Shown piece by piece: positions 26,029 through 38,400 of a DNA stretch of 64,000 nucleotides. The first letter of the stretch is position 1; the number at the start of each line of letters is the position of its first letter. The notes beneath the pieces were generated by a model. The model saw only the letters and a list, made by a program, of their open reading frames with translations. It was not told the DNA's origin and searched no databases. The translations under genes and the position numbers were made by a program. The DNA comes from Numida meleagris (taxonomy: Eukaryota; Chordata; Aves; Galliformes; Numididae): contig NC_034411.1 of assembly GCF_002078875.1 (NCBI RefSeq), positions 57,461,238-57,525,237 of the forward strand. Direction: 5' to 3'.

Positions 26029-29000
26029 CTTCACTTACAAGATTTGCAAGTGTAATGTGAGAAATACCAAATACCAGCAGACTTAAAGAATTCAGGTTGC
26101 CTAGTAATGCTGATTTCCGCCTCCTCTCCTCACCTATTGTTAAAGACGATCTCATCCACATCAAAATGGTAATGAAGCCTGCGTGCCCACCTTTAGCATA
26201 TCAGTACAGAGTCCAACAGCTTGGGTTAAACTAACAAAGAGGATTTAAGCCATGGTTTCATGTTAATGTCATCAAGGGTCATGGACACATTCTCTTCCAT
26301 TGACTGTCCTAGACTGGGGAGTAATGAGCCAGCGAGTTCCCAAACTGCAGGAAACACGGCTGAAGCACTGAACTCTGTTTATGCTGCATATATGTAAATA
26401 TAGCCCCAACGACTCACATCAAGCCTAAAGACTGAATCTGTTCTGCTTTGAACTTGAATCTGATGGCTGTTTTCAGAAGTCCGAGTCTGAGCAAACAGCA
26501 GCAGCACTGTCACTCTCAGAAAAGCAGAAATACTGTGATATCAGCCATTGCCAGGACTGCAGGAACAACCAGGAATGTGTAGGATGAACTGTCCACAGTA
26601 TCCCTAGAGGCAAATCAGACCCCAGTTTGCAGGAGGCCTGGCTGTTCCGCATTCCACACTTAACAGATTTTGCCACTAATGTTATGTGTGAGAATTACTG
26701 GAATTATGGAGATCTGAGTGACTCTGTACATGATCAAAACTCATCACCTTGGCATTTTAAGGTTTGGTCAGAGTCATTGTAAAAACAGCTGTGATGATTT
26801 AAGGTATCATACCTACTGTGCCAATGATTACTTACTGCATAGCTAAACTGATATATGGGAATACCCAAACAGCTTGGGTTTAACATGTTTCCTGCCAAGA
26901 AACAATAAGCAGCTGGAGGTAATGTTTCACATCAGGGCATCTTCTTCCCAAATTGCTGTTTGTCTATATCCTTATTGAAATCAGGCAGTGGTCTGATAGA
27001 TATTTCAAGCCAATGCTGCTACCAAAATGAAGAAGTCTTCCCACATAAACCCCTTGTAGCCCATTGCCATCTTTGTGTCACTGCCTTCTTTTTATCAGTA
27101 TGGGTGTTTTTGTGACTCTACAACGAACTAGACAAGGGCCAGGCCTGACAGAAAACTAACCATCTGCTGAGTTTTTGGTCGCATTGGTCCCATGTGGGGC
27201 TCATAGGGCCATAGAGAGCTTGGATTTACAAGAGGGATGGGGACAGTGGGGGCAGGAATAATGAGGAGGTAGCGTCGGGGAACAAGGACAGTGCTTTTCT
27301 GTGGCTTGGTTCTGGACAGCACCCCAGTGCTTACATCAGCTGAGCAACAGAGTATCCAGAAGGGAGCCTCCAGGAAAAGGGACTGCAGAGGACTTGTTCT
27401 TTAATCCAGTGATGAGAAAAAGGAATAAGAGTTTTATTTTTTAATTATCATGTGAATTAGCACAAAGTCTTGGACAAAAACACATTCATCTTTGAAAGCT
27501 TTCTGATTCTATACTAAGCATGGCTTCCATGCCCCAGTGTCTCTCATAAATGCCCGGTTTTCAGTATTCATCTGAGCTGTATTTGACAGCTACTTTCACT
27601 AACACATATAGTGAAACACAGGAATAACAAATCCAAGGCAGTTTACTTACCTTAAGTTAACACAGTATTTTTATTGACATCTTAGGTTTTACAGGAAATT
27701 ACTCTTCTGCTCTTTCATTCAGATTTGAAAACAGAACAATTTTTAAAAGTTTTTTTGCATTCTGATCACAACTATTATGAATTTACAGTTTCCTAAACAT
27801 GAATTTGAACCTGCATATCTACTTTTATATTACTGCATTATAAATGCTCATTAACATATCTTTCTGGCAAAGAAATGCACTGCATGTAGGCAACTAAGTA
27901 GTCTATACTCTTTTTTTGGTATTATGCCAAAGATAATGCAAATGTGAAAACACCAACTGGAATATCAATATATTGATTTACGTTTATGGAAGGAAAAATT
28001 ATTTCAAAACAGAATGTTTCTGCATTCTGGCAGAGAAAGATGAAATGTAGATGAACATGGCAACACTGACCTTATCTCACTTAACTTGCCCTGTGTTGTC
28101 TGCTGGGTGGAAAAGTGACTGGCAGTGAAAGCAGAGTATTTTATTATCATTCTTTTTTACATTCTTGGATTTGCTAAAGACAGCCAATGTGACAAAGGCA
28201 CATTGTGATTAAAAATATAAGATAAAAAAAGGGCTTTTGATATACAGCTTCCCCTTGACTGCTGAGCCATGCGAACATGACCAGTTTAGAGATTTGAACA
28301 GATTATCAAATTTTGTACAAATTCAGTAAAAGGTTTTTTTTCCATACCAACACTAGAGTTGGAAAGGATGCCTGCTTTGTAATCAGTTATACAGACAGGC
28401 AGAGTAGAAATAAAGGAATGTCAGCCATTTTCAAAGCTGGAAATGTGAAGTCTACTCATCTAGATATTGTTTATCAACTAGCATTGTAATACTTTGTGTT
28501 TTATATTTGCAAGATCAAAGTATGTTTTTCTGTATTTGACCAGTGTGTATAACCGAATACATATAACTCATGTATTGCTGTTTAGGATGTGTGCTTACAT
28601 AAAATTACTAGGAGTTTAACAGTGAAATGATGTTTTGAAATTAACACTCTACTTAAGACATTCCAAAGAGTTTCACACCTCTTTTGGTGTTGTATTGCTT
28701 CAGTCTGACTGTCTGCAATGCAAACAAGACCTATACTCAGAGAAGATTTATTTATAAAATGCGTAGGTTTAGGAGGCACAGAGTGAGCGAAACAAAGTGA
28801 AATTGTTGAACCCTTACTTTTTCCCACATGCCTTGTAACTGCCTGAGACTGAACCACAAAGCTAGTTACTTTTAGCTATTTTGAAAAAGTTTAATTTCAT
28901 TTGGTGACCAGAACATGAAGTTTAAGGGGCTGAATTTTCTCTTTCTAGTAATCTCCAGCCTGAGGTGAAGGGTTAACTTTCCCTTGAAATTTCCACCACT

Positions 29001-32000
29001 GATACCTCTCTTGAAGAAGGTTTGCCAGTTGGCACAGGCAAGTCTAAAAATACAACCACAGTATATCTTTAGACTGATAAACTTAAACCACTGCCACTAT
29101 AACAAAAGATTATATATGATCCTTATTTGTGGGGCTTTTTCTTTCTTTTGGTTGGTTGGTTGGATTGTTGGTTTTTGAGTTGATCATAAATAAGCTGTGG
29201 ATGAAAAGGGGATGAAACGGTCCTCTGAGGAAGCCTTGTGAATTCTTTTGATTATATACTGGTTACACTGTCATAACCCAAACACCAAAGTTCAAACTGT
29301 CCAGTTCCCTCCTTCCATCTTGCAGATCAAGATGGCTGATTGCATTTCCACTGGTGGTTTCAGCTAAAGCTCTTGTATCAAGTGTGGCTTCATCAGTTGG
29401 ATGCAATGAGACAATAACACTCAGACAGTGGGCAGTAATGATTGGTTTGGTGTGGTCATATCTGGTTAACTGTAAGGGCTACAACCTGAAGAAGTGAGCT
29501 CTGCATACCCTAGACATAAATTTACCAAATAAATTCAATATATTTCTTGGTCCATCCTTTAGAATGCCCTTATTTAAAGAGTTTGTGGCAAAGGGTGCCA
29601 AATTAAAGTGTTGCTTCTGGTGTGTAAAATAGGCCAATGTGACAGCCTGTTTTATTTTTACCATCTAGCTCAATCATGCCAACTCACCTGGCTAAGCATG
29701 CCAACAAAACTCCTTGACACAAAAATCACAAAAATCTATGACTGAAACAGCCATTAGGAATTAAGTGTAGAAAGCAAAACAACAAAAAAGTGCATCGTGA
29801 AATGTGTTAAAACCCAGTTATTCATCATCATCTCCATATGATAAATAAACTGGAGGAGGAGTGCTGTCAGCAGCTAGTAATCATATAATTCAGCAATCCT
29901 CAGTGATGCTAAAATAGCAAGCCAGAGGTACAGGAGAAAATATGCACAGCTCAGTGCTGCAACCCAGCTCTCAGCTCCTAAAATAAGTCGGTAAAACAGG
30001 GGCAAAGGTGATTTGTGGGAGCTCTTCAGACCACACACTGCTCAGGCAGCCGTGTATTTCACATGTCCCTTGCTGCCCATCCATGCAGAATGAGGAGCAC
30101 AGCCATGCCCAAGTACCTAAAGAGCTTCCAGGCCCAAGGTCAGGGTGCTGCAAGGCTGTCCAAAACCAACCATCCTCAGTGGGCTTCACAGGTTGTTTCC
30201 TTGCCATCCCCTGCCCTCTCCACTACTCCACTGTGTTTGAGACAGACAAAAGCCTCAGGGCTTTACCTCCCTGTCCCCAACAGGCAAACAAAAATGAGAG
30301 ATGCACCAGACTTACTCAGACCTGTTTTCCTGTGCCTTAAACAAAGTCACTTTACTCTTTCCGACAGCTGACTAGCTTTAAGCATTCTGTTAGTTCCTAA
30401 AGTGCAGCAACTTTAGTTTTCCCAGTTATGTAACAGCTACCTAAAAGGGACCTTTGGACAAGATGTCACTGACAATATATTGACCACACACAGCCATCTG
30501 TCTTTACCAGTGCCTGCAGTTCATTCAGTTTCAGGGAGTTCTCATATGTCTTTACTGTAACTTTGACCCCTTCTCTGCCTTCTGATTCATGCAGCTGATC
30601 AAACACCAGGAGAGCTCAAAAACTTCGTTGAGGTACGTGTTACAATTTGGGTTGACAGCCAAACTTCATAAAGCAATGTTGCATTAAAATAGAAACCTTT
30701 ATTACTATAATGCTTTATCTACCTATACAACTTCTAGATGAATCTAGAGAGACGGTTCCGCCATTTATTTTCACCCGCCTGCTATGGGAGCTGGTTAGAG
30801 GGACTGATCCATTCAAAAACCACCCATATAAAAACAAATACATGCATGTATGTTTTCAGCTTAGCTTGAATTACTGATTGCATGAGCCCATGGACAACTG
30901 CAGAGAAGAGATCGGATCATGACAGCTGTCAGTTAGGAACTGCACTGTAAGATGTGTATGTCAAAAGTCTCTGCACTGCTCAGGGATAGAAGGTGAAGTC
31001 CTTTGCGAAAACATAAAGAGTGACATGATCAAAAGTACTGTTGGTCCTGGTGAGAAATTCATACTTCTACTCTGAGGAAAAAGAAGTCAGTGTGATTTCT
31101 CTTACAAGAATAACTGACTTTTCTCTTTAGCTTTCTGAAGCAGTTCCTGTGTTGTACTGAAGACCTTCAGCCCAATCGCACTTTCTGTGATACGTGAGAT
31201 TTCATTTTTGTGATTTATGAATTTTTAACAATTACTTGATCTTTTCTTGTTCTCAATATGCAGTAACCTTGTATTTTAATTTGGTAGGGTTTTTTCTTAA
31301 GTTGAAAAAGAAGGATTTGATGTTACAGTGCCTTTATTTCCAGAAGTTATGGTCATAAAAAATAAAATAATAAAACTAAATGGCTTGTGCACTGTTGCCA
31401 GCAGTAGCAAGGACAGAGTCTCATCTGTATGAGTATTAAATCACAATAAAACAAGTCGAGTTAGCTTTCTCATATTACTTTCAAATTGCCAAATAACTTG
31501 CACATGTCCAACAGGGAGAACTTGGTATTGGGTTGAAGTGTGACATTTTTCCAGCAGCACCACAGATAGTACAGATGAAATTATTTTTAAAGATCATCTA
31601 GTAAAAATGTGGATACTAGAAGTTTCATACTGAATCAGAAGCAAATGTATTAAGGAGGGAGTTGCTTTTTTAATATTCTTCAGAACTAATTTCTACAGTA
31701 GAGGAATTTGTCAGCTCAGTTGACAGACAAGTCCAGTAACCTTCATATTCTCCTTAGCTCTGATCAGGGTTTAGAAGTGCTGTCTGGATTTCACCCCTTT
31801 ATCCACATCTGTGTTGTGTTTGTGCAAATTTTCTTCCTAGAACTTCTCAAAGAACGGTACTGTGAATTGATGCAGGTTCTCCCTTGTGTCTGCTCTAAGT
31901 GTGTGTTGCAGCTACTTGTGTTTTACTGTACAGTAGAGCATGGGAATGGGAACTGAAGTGTGCACTTTGAGGCTTATTCCTGCACTGGTACATGAATTTT

Positions 32001-34072
32001 CTTTCCCTTCCCTCATGTGGCTACATTTAAACAATTCTGTAAGCATTCAGATGGATGCTTTGTGCTAGCATGTACCTTATAACTATCAGCAAGAAATTGT
32101 TGGCATTTTCTTAATTGTTTGAAGGGTGGCAGAGGTGCTCCTCCTAGAGGATTTCCCTTTTACTATGAAAAGGGTCAGTGGATAACTGATGTCCTGCTAA
32201 CTGATCACTTTTTCATGTACTGTATCCAAGATTAGACATTCTGCCTTCCATATTGTAGCTTGGATTTAATTATTTTAAATAGTTTCATTAGTTTGGGAGT
32301 AAGCAGAAGGAAAATAATAAGTCTCTATAATGCATAAAAAAAATTAAGATAGAATTCAAAAATACGCACAGGGAACACTTAATTATATTTATGACAACCA
32401 TCAATTCCTAATCTTCACACTTGCAATGTTGAGATCTGACTCTGTACAAAATGTGTCACATATTTGTGACATATAGGAGTGCACACATCACATTCCTCAC
32501 TCCTGTCCTAAAATGCACTAAAACCTTAATTGCGACCTCACTGACAGCCATGTAGATGTCTGCTAAAGATTAATGCACCTATAGGCTGCGATGCCACAGA
32601 TTCTTTCTTACAAGTGAACGCATAAAATATATACAACGAATTCCTTTTCCTGCCTAAAATGTTATGACATATAGATTCATTTGTTTAGAGGAGTCACTTC
32701 ACGGTAGTGATCACTTGTTATGCCTTTTAATGAAACAAGCTGCATGGTAAATGAGTGCATGCACAGTATGGAACTGCTTCCATTGCACATGTGCTGATCA
32801 GGAGCCTCCACTCTCTACCATTTAACCAACAAAAACAGCAGACACCTATTCCATAGGTAGGTCTTCATCTTCAATTTCAATAACCACAGCTGGTTAAGTC
32901 CTAATAGAGGACATATACCCAGGGTGTTTGAAGAAGTGGGCCTCAGGGACTGGTTGTATGCATATTCAACAGCAGGCAGGGATTGCTCACACTCAGGACT
33001 GTTCTGAATTTGACTTCAAGTCATTCTGCATATTGCAGAAATACTGTCTTTACAATGTTGCCGTTCTTGTCTATTGTTTTGCTCTGACTTGTAAAGAGTC
33101 GTCTGAAGAAAATAAACTTCCTAGTGTTTTACAGGGAGCCCTTTACTGTAATGCCTTTTGATGCTAAGCAGAATTATTACTAAAGACTGATATCAACATT
33201 TATGCTCAATCTTTCTGATTCTTTCCATAATGCTGATAGAAGACTAGAGTGCTATTTTCCTAGCACCTCTGTCTAGAATATTTGCAAGGAAGTGAGCAAG
33301 CACTTTTGAGAAACATGCTGAAGTTTGTGTGTAGTGATCCTTAATACGATATTCTTCAAAGAAGCTTCTAAACTGTCATCGCTTTCTTCCCCCTAAAGAG
33401 CACAACCTACATTTCCATGTGCAAATGGACACTTTGCTGTACAGTTGGCCACACAGTGATAAAAGTGTATATGGCCTTGCATGGTTTGCTTGATGCTTTT
33501 AGAAATGTTAATGTCTCCATATCTGCTTTAGCAATGACTGTTCCAGGATGCAAACCTTCTTCTAGGGTGAAGTAATGACCTTTCCACCATTTTAATGTAT
33601 CTCTCTACTTTTTTACTGGTTGGTAAGGCAAGTATAATTCTGCTTTGCATTAGGTTTTAACTTTCAAGATTTGGGGGTCTTTTTGAGTCCTATACTTTGC
33701 AATGAAGTAAAAAGTGTGACAAGAAGGTGTGATTTTTAATTTACACCAGAGTTCTCAGCAAATAATGACTTTTCACACCCTGTTATTGCTGCTTAGCCTG
33801 AGGGAGGAGTTGTATGGCTACTGTTGTCATGTCAAATTAAATCCACTTGTGTAATTCAGAAAGACATTCCCCTTAAACTTAACCCTTTTAAGTTGCTAAA
33901 GTGTACCAGCTCAATCTGAGTGCGTCTGTTTTGGGGATTTCTGCTGCTGAAGGGAGACAACAGTGTTCCATTTTATTTTATTTTTTCTTGGTAGTTCAAT
34001 GGAACAGGTCCTGCTGAGGTTTTCATGGGTTTACCCATGTTACTCAGACAGCAGGCCCAGCGTGTATGCAGA
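26028..34072. other. Non-coding stretch between the array and the SAMD3 promoter region
   Basis: No recognisable gene. Two overlapping + strand open frames of 110 and 118 codons at 30008-30371 sit in a GC-richer patch, but they lack splice or family support. Confidence 0.6.
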
Positions 34073-34242
34073 CACAGAATCATAGAATCCTTAGAGTTGG
34101 AAGAGACCCCTGAAGGCCATGTAGTCCAGCTCCCCCACAATGAACAGGGACACCACAGCTAGATCAGGTTGCCCAGGGTCTGATCCAGCCTTGCCTTGGA
34201 AGTCTCCAGGGACAGGGCATCAGCCACATCGCTAGTTACCTA
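34073..34242 (-). mobile_element. CR1 LINE 3' fragment, just upstream of the SAMD3 promoter candidate
   Basis: It opens with cacagaatcatagaatcc, then gttggaagagacccctgaaggcc, catgtagtccagctcccc and ccttggaagtctccaggg, the complement of a CR1 3' end. It lies about 250 bases from the CpG-rich segment. Confidence 0.92.
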
Positions 34243-34479
34243 GTGATATTTTGAGCATGGAAGTGCTTGGCTGAAAATGTCAGACACTCATGTTCACATC
34301 TGAAAAATCTTGCCTGTACAGTTTGCTCTAACAATGTTTGGTGTGGATTGCAAGAACAGTTATGGCCCATCAGGTGCTCCTTTGCATAGTAGAGTTAAGA
34401 CACATTAATAAGAAAATCATTCTCAGAGTTTTTTCTATTGTCAAGAAGTTGGCATAGAGTCTTCCCCAGAGATCCTCTT

Positions 34480-34750
34480 ACCAGAATTGATCTTATTGGT
34501 GAGTGTCCAATTTCCTCCCCTCACGGCTCAAGCAAGTCCCCGGGGAAGGAACATGAGGTAGGGCGGATTCTCTGGGGTCTCGGGGACCGAGCATCACTCC
34601 GGGGCTGTGCCCGTCCCGCCGCGGTGTCGGTCTCCTCGTCCCGGGGCGTGTAGTTGCCGGAGGAATGCGAGCAGAGGCTGCCAGCGGGAGCTGTCCCCTC
34701 CCCGCCCCAGCAGCTTTAGTGCCTCTAACTGTCGTTAATTGGCCGTTAAG
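34480..34750. promoter_or_regulatory. CpG-rich putative promoter of SAMD3, possibly bidirectional
   Basis: About 20 CpG dinucleotides occur between 34524 and 34747 in an otherwise CpG-poor, AT-rich window. A GC box (CCCCGCCCC) lies near 34700-34708. The segment is about 0.6 kb upstream of the first SAMD3 coding exon, which needs a non-coding exon further 5'. A TATA-like TATATA lies just downstream at 34810-34815. On the minus strand a good donor (CTG|GTAAGA, with GT at 34481-34480) would suit a leftward first exon, and on the plus strand gtgagt occurs at 34499. Promoter activity is inferred; transcription start sites cannot be read from sequence. Confidence 0.6.
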
Positions 34751-34847
34751 TGTTTGCCTGGCTACCTAATGGTTGTGCAGAGGGGGTTAATGTGCCTGAT
34801 GTGCCAGCATATATACGACAGACTCTTATCCGATGGATTTGGTTGTC

Positions 34848-34848
<1 letters not shown>

Positions 34849-34914
<66 letters not shown>

Positions 34915-35013
34915 TGTGTGAGTGTGTGAGTGTGTGTGAGTGTGTGAGTGTGTGAGTGTGTGAGTGTGTGAGTGTGTGAGTGTGTGAGTGTGTGAGTGTG
35001 TGTGTGTGTGTGT
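34849..35013. repeat. (TG)n microsatellite grading into a GAGTGTGT octamer array
   Basis: A pure (TG)n tract of about 60 bases runs from 34849, followed by interrupted units of GAGTGTGT to about 34998 and a final short (TG)n. It sits between the CpG-rich promoter candidate and the first SAMD3 coding exon. Alternating purine-pyrimidine tracts of this length can adopt Z-DNA. The minus-strand open frame across it is only His-Thr repeats. Confidence 0.97.
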
Positions 35014-35360
35014 CTTTCTTTAAGACGTCAGCTGTTTCCCGAGGAGCGTGGTGGTGGTGAATTTCACACCTTTTTTTTTTTTTCTCTGTATGGAAACCTG
35101 GGTGGTAATGGTGCTGGAGCAGGTCGTGTTTTATAAGGAATGAGGCTGTCTCTGGGAGCAGAGGAAAAGCAGGGAAAGGAGAGGAGGTGAAGAAAGAGGG
35201 ATCCAAGGAAGCTGCCACCCGCGACAGGCATTAGTTGGATTATCCTCACTCATTTTTTTCAAAGCATGTAAACCTAACTGCATTTGCAAAGTACTTTTTT
35301 TTTTTCCTTTTTTTTTTTTCTGGTTCAGCATGAAAATAGTCTTCTCTTTTCGTTTCCCAG

Positions 35361-35466
35361 TGAAACTTTACTGTGTGACACCTGAAGATGGAAAGTTGGT
35401 CGGTGGATCAAGTCTGCAACTGGCTGAGACAGAGGAATTTAGGAGAACTAGTTCCTAAGTTTCGCG
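35361..35466 (+). CDS. SAMD3: SAMD3 first coding exon (27 nt of 5' UTR, then codons 1-26)
   Basis: The acceptor is a pyrimidine run ending in tttcccag at 35360. The exon opens with 27 non-coding bases and the ATG is at 35388. It encodes MESWSVDQVCNWLRQRNLG and the following residues to R26, the first helices of the SAM domain. The donor gtaggc at 35467 leaves one base of codon 27, which becomes GAA (E) when joined to exon 2. Because an acceptor precedes the ATG, at least one non-coding exon must lie upstream. Confidence 0.93.
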
Positions 35467-38400
35467 GTAGGCATTCTTGTTCCTGTGTCTTTTATCTTTT
35501 TAAATGTTTTTAATTGTTTCTGTCTAGCTTGTTTTTGGGCTATATCAAAAATAACTGCAGGTTCGGTATGAGGTCTTCGAGGAGCCCAGGGGGGAGAGTC
35601 TAAGGCTGTGTGTAAAGAGATGCATTTTCTTTGGAGAAACAGCCGGCAGTGCAACCAGCTTAACAGGGCCTATTTTATACTGCTACAGTTTCATTATTTC
35701 AGAGGGTGTATATTCTCAATATGTTTGAGTACATAAACACTACAAAAGTACAGGAGAAACTAGTGTGCAAACATGCTATATGCTGCATGCCCTTCCATTT
35801 CTTCATTGTGAAAAGAAACCAATCGGCTGCGGTCAAAGTAAGGCCTGATTTAAAGCACTATAATACTAATTCACTGCTTCTGTGCATTTCAGACATAACG
35901 TTCTCTTACTGGAAGGTGCTGGGACACTGACTTGAACTTCTGGCAGTGCAAAGGACAGTACCTAAAAGACATCATTTCTTTTAAGCAGTTGAAGAAGCAC
36001 ATCAGTAGTAGAGAGTATATTTGACTTTGACCTAAAACATCATCATGTTTTTAGGCATATAGGATGTCCCTGTAACTCCAAAATTATCTCACAGCGATTG
36101 TAATCCCCTTCAATCTGCAGAAGAAGAAGTAAATGGAGCAGCTCTTCTGGCTCTGAATGATCGTATGGTGCAACAGCTGGTGAAGAAGATTGGGCACCAG
36201 GCAGTGCTAATGGACCTGATTAATAAATACAAGCATCAAAAACATGGGCTACAATCCTTTGCATATGCCTGTGAAGCAGGCTTGCCAACACTTCCAGAGA
36301 TCAGTGGGTGAGTATGTACAGAAAACATCAGTCTGATTGAAATTATTCTTTTGGTACTATTTTTAGATCTGATATTTACTAGCTCTACAGCTGTAACTTC
36401 AAAAAATATAGTTATAAATATTAGACTCTGAATGATCTCTAGCAACGTGTTAAATGTGAAATACAGTTATTACCACATGAGCTTCTGCACTGCTGAAAAC
36501 TACTATTAGTTTAACCAGTTCTAGCTCTAGAACCCAGTTTTAAATTGTACAAAGTGTTACAGAACTCCTTAACTTTCACTTTAGCTGAAACTTTCTATAT
36601 TTGCTGTATTAAACTTTTGAGGCAGTTATTTTCAAATGCTCTTTGAACAAGAGTCCAGTAAGAATAGCTTCTTTGGAGCTCATTTAAGGTGTTCTGACTG
36701 GAATGGTATGTAGGAAATTCACTCTCATTGTACAAGAAACAAAGATCCATAGATTCACAGCATTTGTTAGATGGCATTTTGTGTTGCTTAGAAATATAAG
36801 GCTGAATTTCAAGTTTTGTAGTATGAGGGCTGCTGCCACATGAAGGTTTCCTGCTAGTACCACCTATCGCTGGGTCTGCAGTCCCACAATGACAGTGGTG
36901 CCCGAGTCCAAGTGAAAACAAACTACCATGTTTGTCCTGCTGCTGGGCTTCCAAGAGCTGTCAGCTATATTTCCCTGACACATTTCTTTCATGAATGCTA
37001 TCCTAGCGCTTGAGGGTGCACCTCTGCTTGCCCACCTCTTCATCCTATCCTCAGTGCATCTTCTGTCTGCATATGAATTGTGTTTAGCTCGATTTCTCAC
37101 CTAGGAACAAAACCAAACCTGTTGACGGAACGTAGCTCCAAGTGCAGAAAGCAAATGAATGCTTTCTGTGTAGTAATAATGGCCTTGTGAAGGATCACTG
37201 AGTGTGATTTGCATTTCCAGCAGTTTGGATTGGGACAATTAGAAAATAGGATCTTGTGTCCATCACTGGGAAGGGAGGGAACTTCTGAGTCAAGCAGGAG
37301 AAGCTGTTTATGTATGAGAAGCTCACACAGAGACATTACCAAGTAATTGTCAAGATGCTTTCTACCTCCAAGTATGACTCAAGGTAGAAGCCACAGAGGG
37401 ATTGTATTGGATTTCTCTGATTTTAACTGGAAGGCTGGAAATGTGTGACTTTGAGATACGTTGATTCATGAAAAAGGGAAACTCCCCATACAGATTTGGC
37501 CAACAGCAATGTCACTTACAGCAACAGCATTTCATGTGAGTGTAGCTGAGGCTGGAACAGTTTACGGAGCATCTTTGGTCTTCAGACCTTCAAAAGAGAT
37601 GAGGTATAGAAGTAAGTTATGCCATCCCCCCCAGAAGTGTCATAATTTGTGGAGGATCTAGTGTATTAGTACGTTTACTTTTTCCCTAAGAAAAGTTCTA
37701 GCAAGTCTCAGGAAGACTTTAGCAACAGCACTTGAAATAGGGAAACTTGTAATAATGTCACACTGGTGGCCTCATCCAGAAAATTTTTACACTGTTTTCT
37801 AATACGTAGTTCAGTTAATGACTAGAGAATGACTCATGAGTCTCTTCACAGAGTGAATCTATGTTGATGGACATCTTGTTGTACATAATATGTTGTTGAT
37901 GAAGACTGTTATCCTGTTTCCTGCTTCTATGTAGCTTTAACTTTGATGAGGCAAAGCCTAATTAATTACAGTGAAAATAAAGAATCCAAGGAAGTAGGGA
38001 GCCTCTAGCATCTACCTAGCAAAGTTACCAGCTTCATCTCCTCTGTAACTCAAAAAAACCAGTTGAAGGCTGCTGTTGTGCTGGCAGTCTAACAATAGTT
38101 CCTGTCTTACAGAGTAAAATTGTTAAATGTTGTTTCCTGTAAGTACAAGAAGAAGAAATAACAGGAAAGGGAGGAGGGAGAGAAGTGGAAAATAGAAGTC
38201 CCATAGTTCTAGCTGAATAGAAACTACCACTGAATACTGTGTAATTCCCTTCCTCTTCCCCTCCTTGCATACGCTATTTGCTAGTTACACTTAGTGACTG
38301 GGAAATGCCAGGCAATGAAGGTGGCAGTTATCCTGCAAGCCTGAGGTTTATTTTCCTGGATTTTGTTACTGTGTAGTAATTAGAACATTGCTAGGCAGTA

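Noticed and set aside
24730..26164. Open frames of 394-436 codons on both strands
   Set aside because: They run through 750 Ns and simple AAGG/AAAG repeats (poly FLPS or RKEK translations). There is no real protein.
30008..30371. Two overlapping + strand frames of 110 and 118 codons
   Set aside because: They occupy different frames of the same GC-rich patch with no recognisable domain or conserved motif.
32451..32474. Inverted repeat around tgtcacatatttgtgaca
   Set aside because: Only 7 contiguous paired bases with a mismatch beyond; expected by chance in AT-rich DNA.
34826..35218. 130-codon minus-strand His-Thr protein
   Set aside because: Translation of the TG-rich repeat.
36595..37342. 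Three adjacent minus-strand frames in SAMD3 intron 2
   Set aside because: They lie in three different frames without connecting splice sites or family similarity, so they look random.
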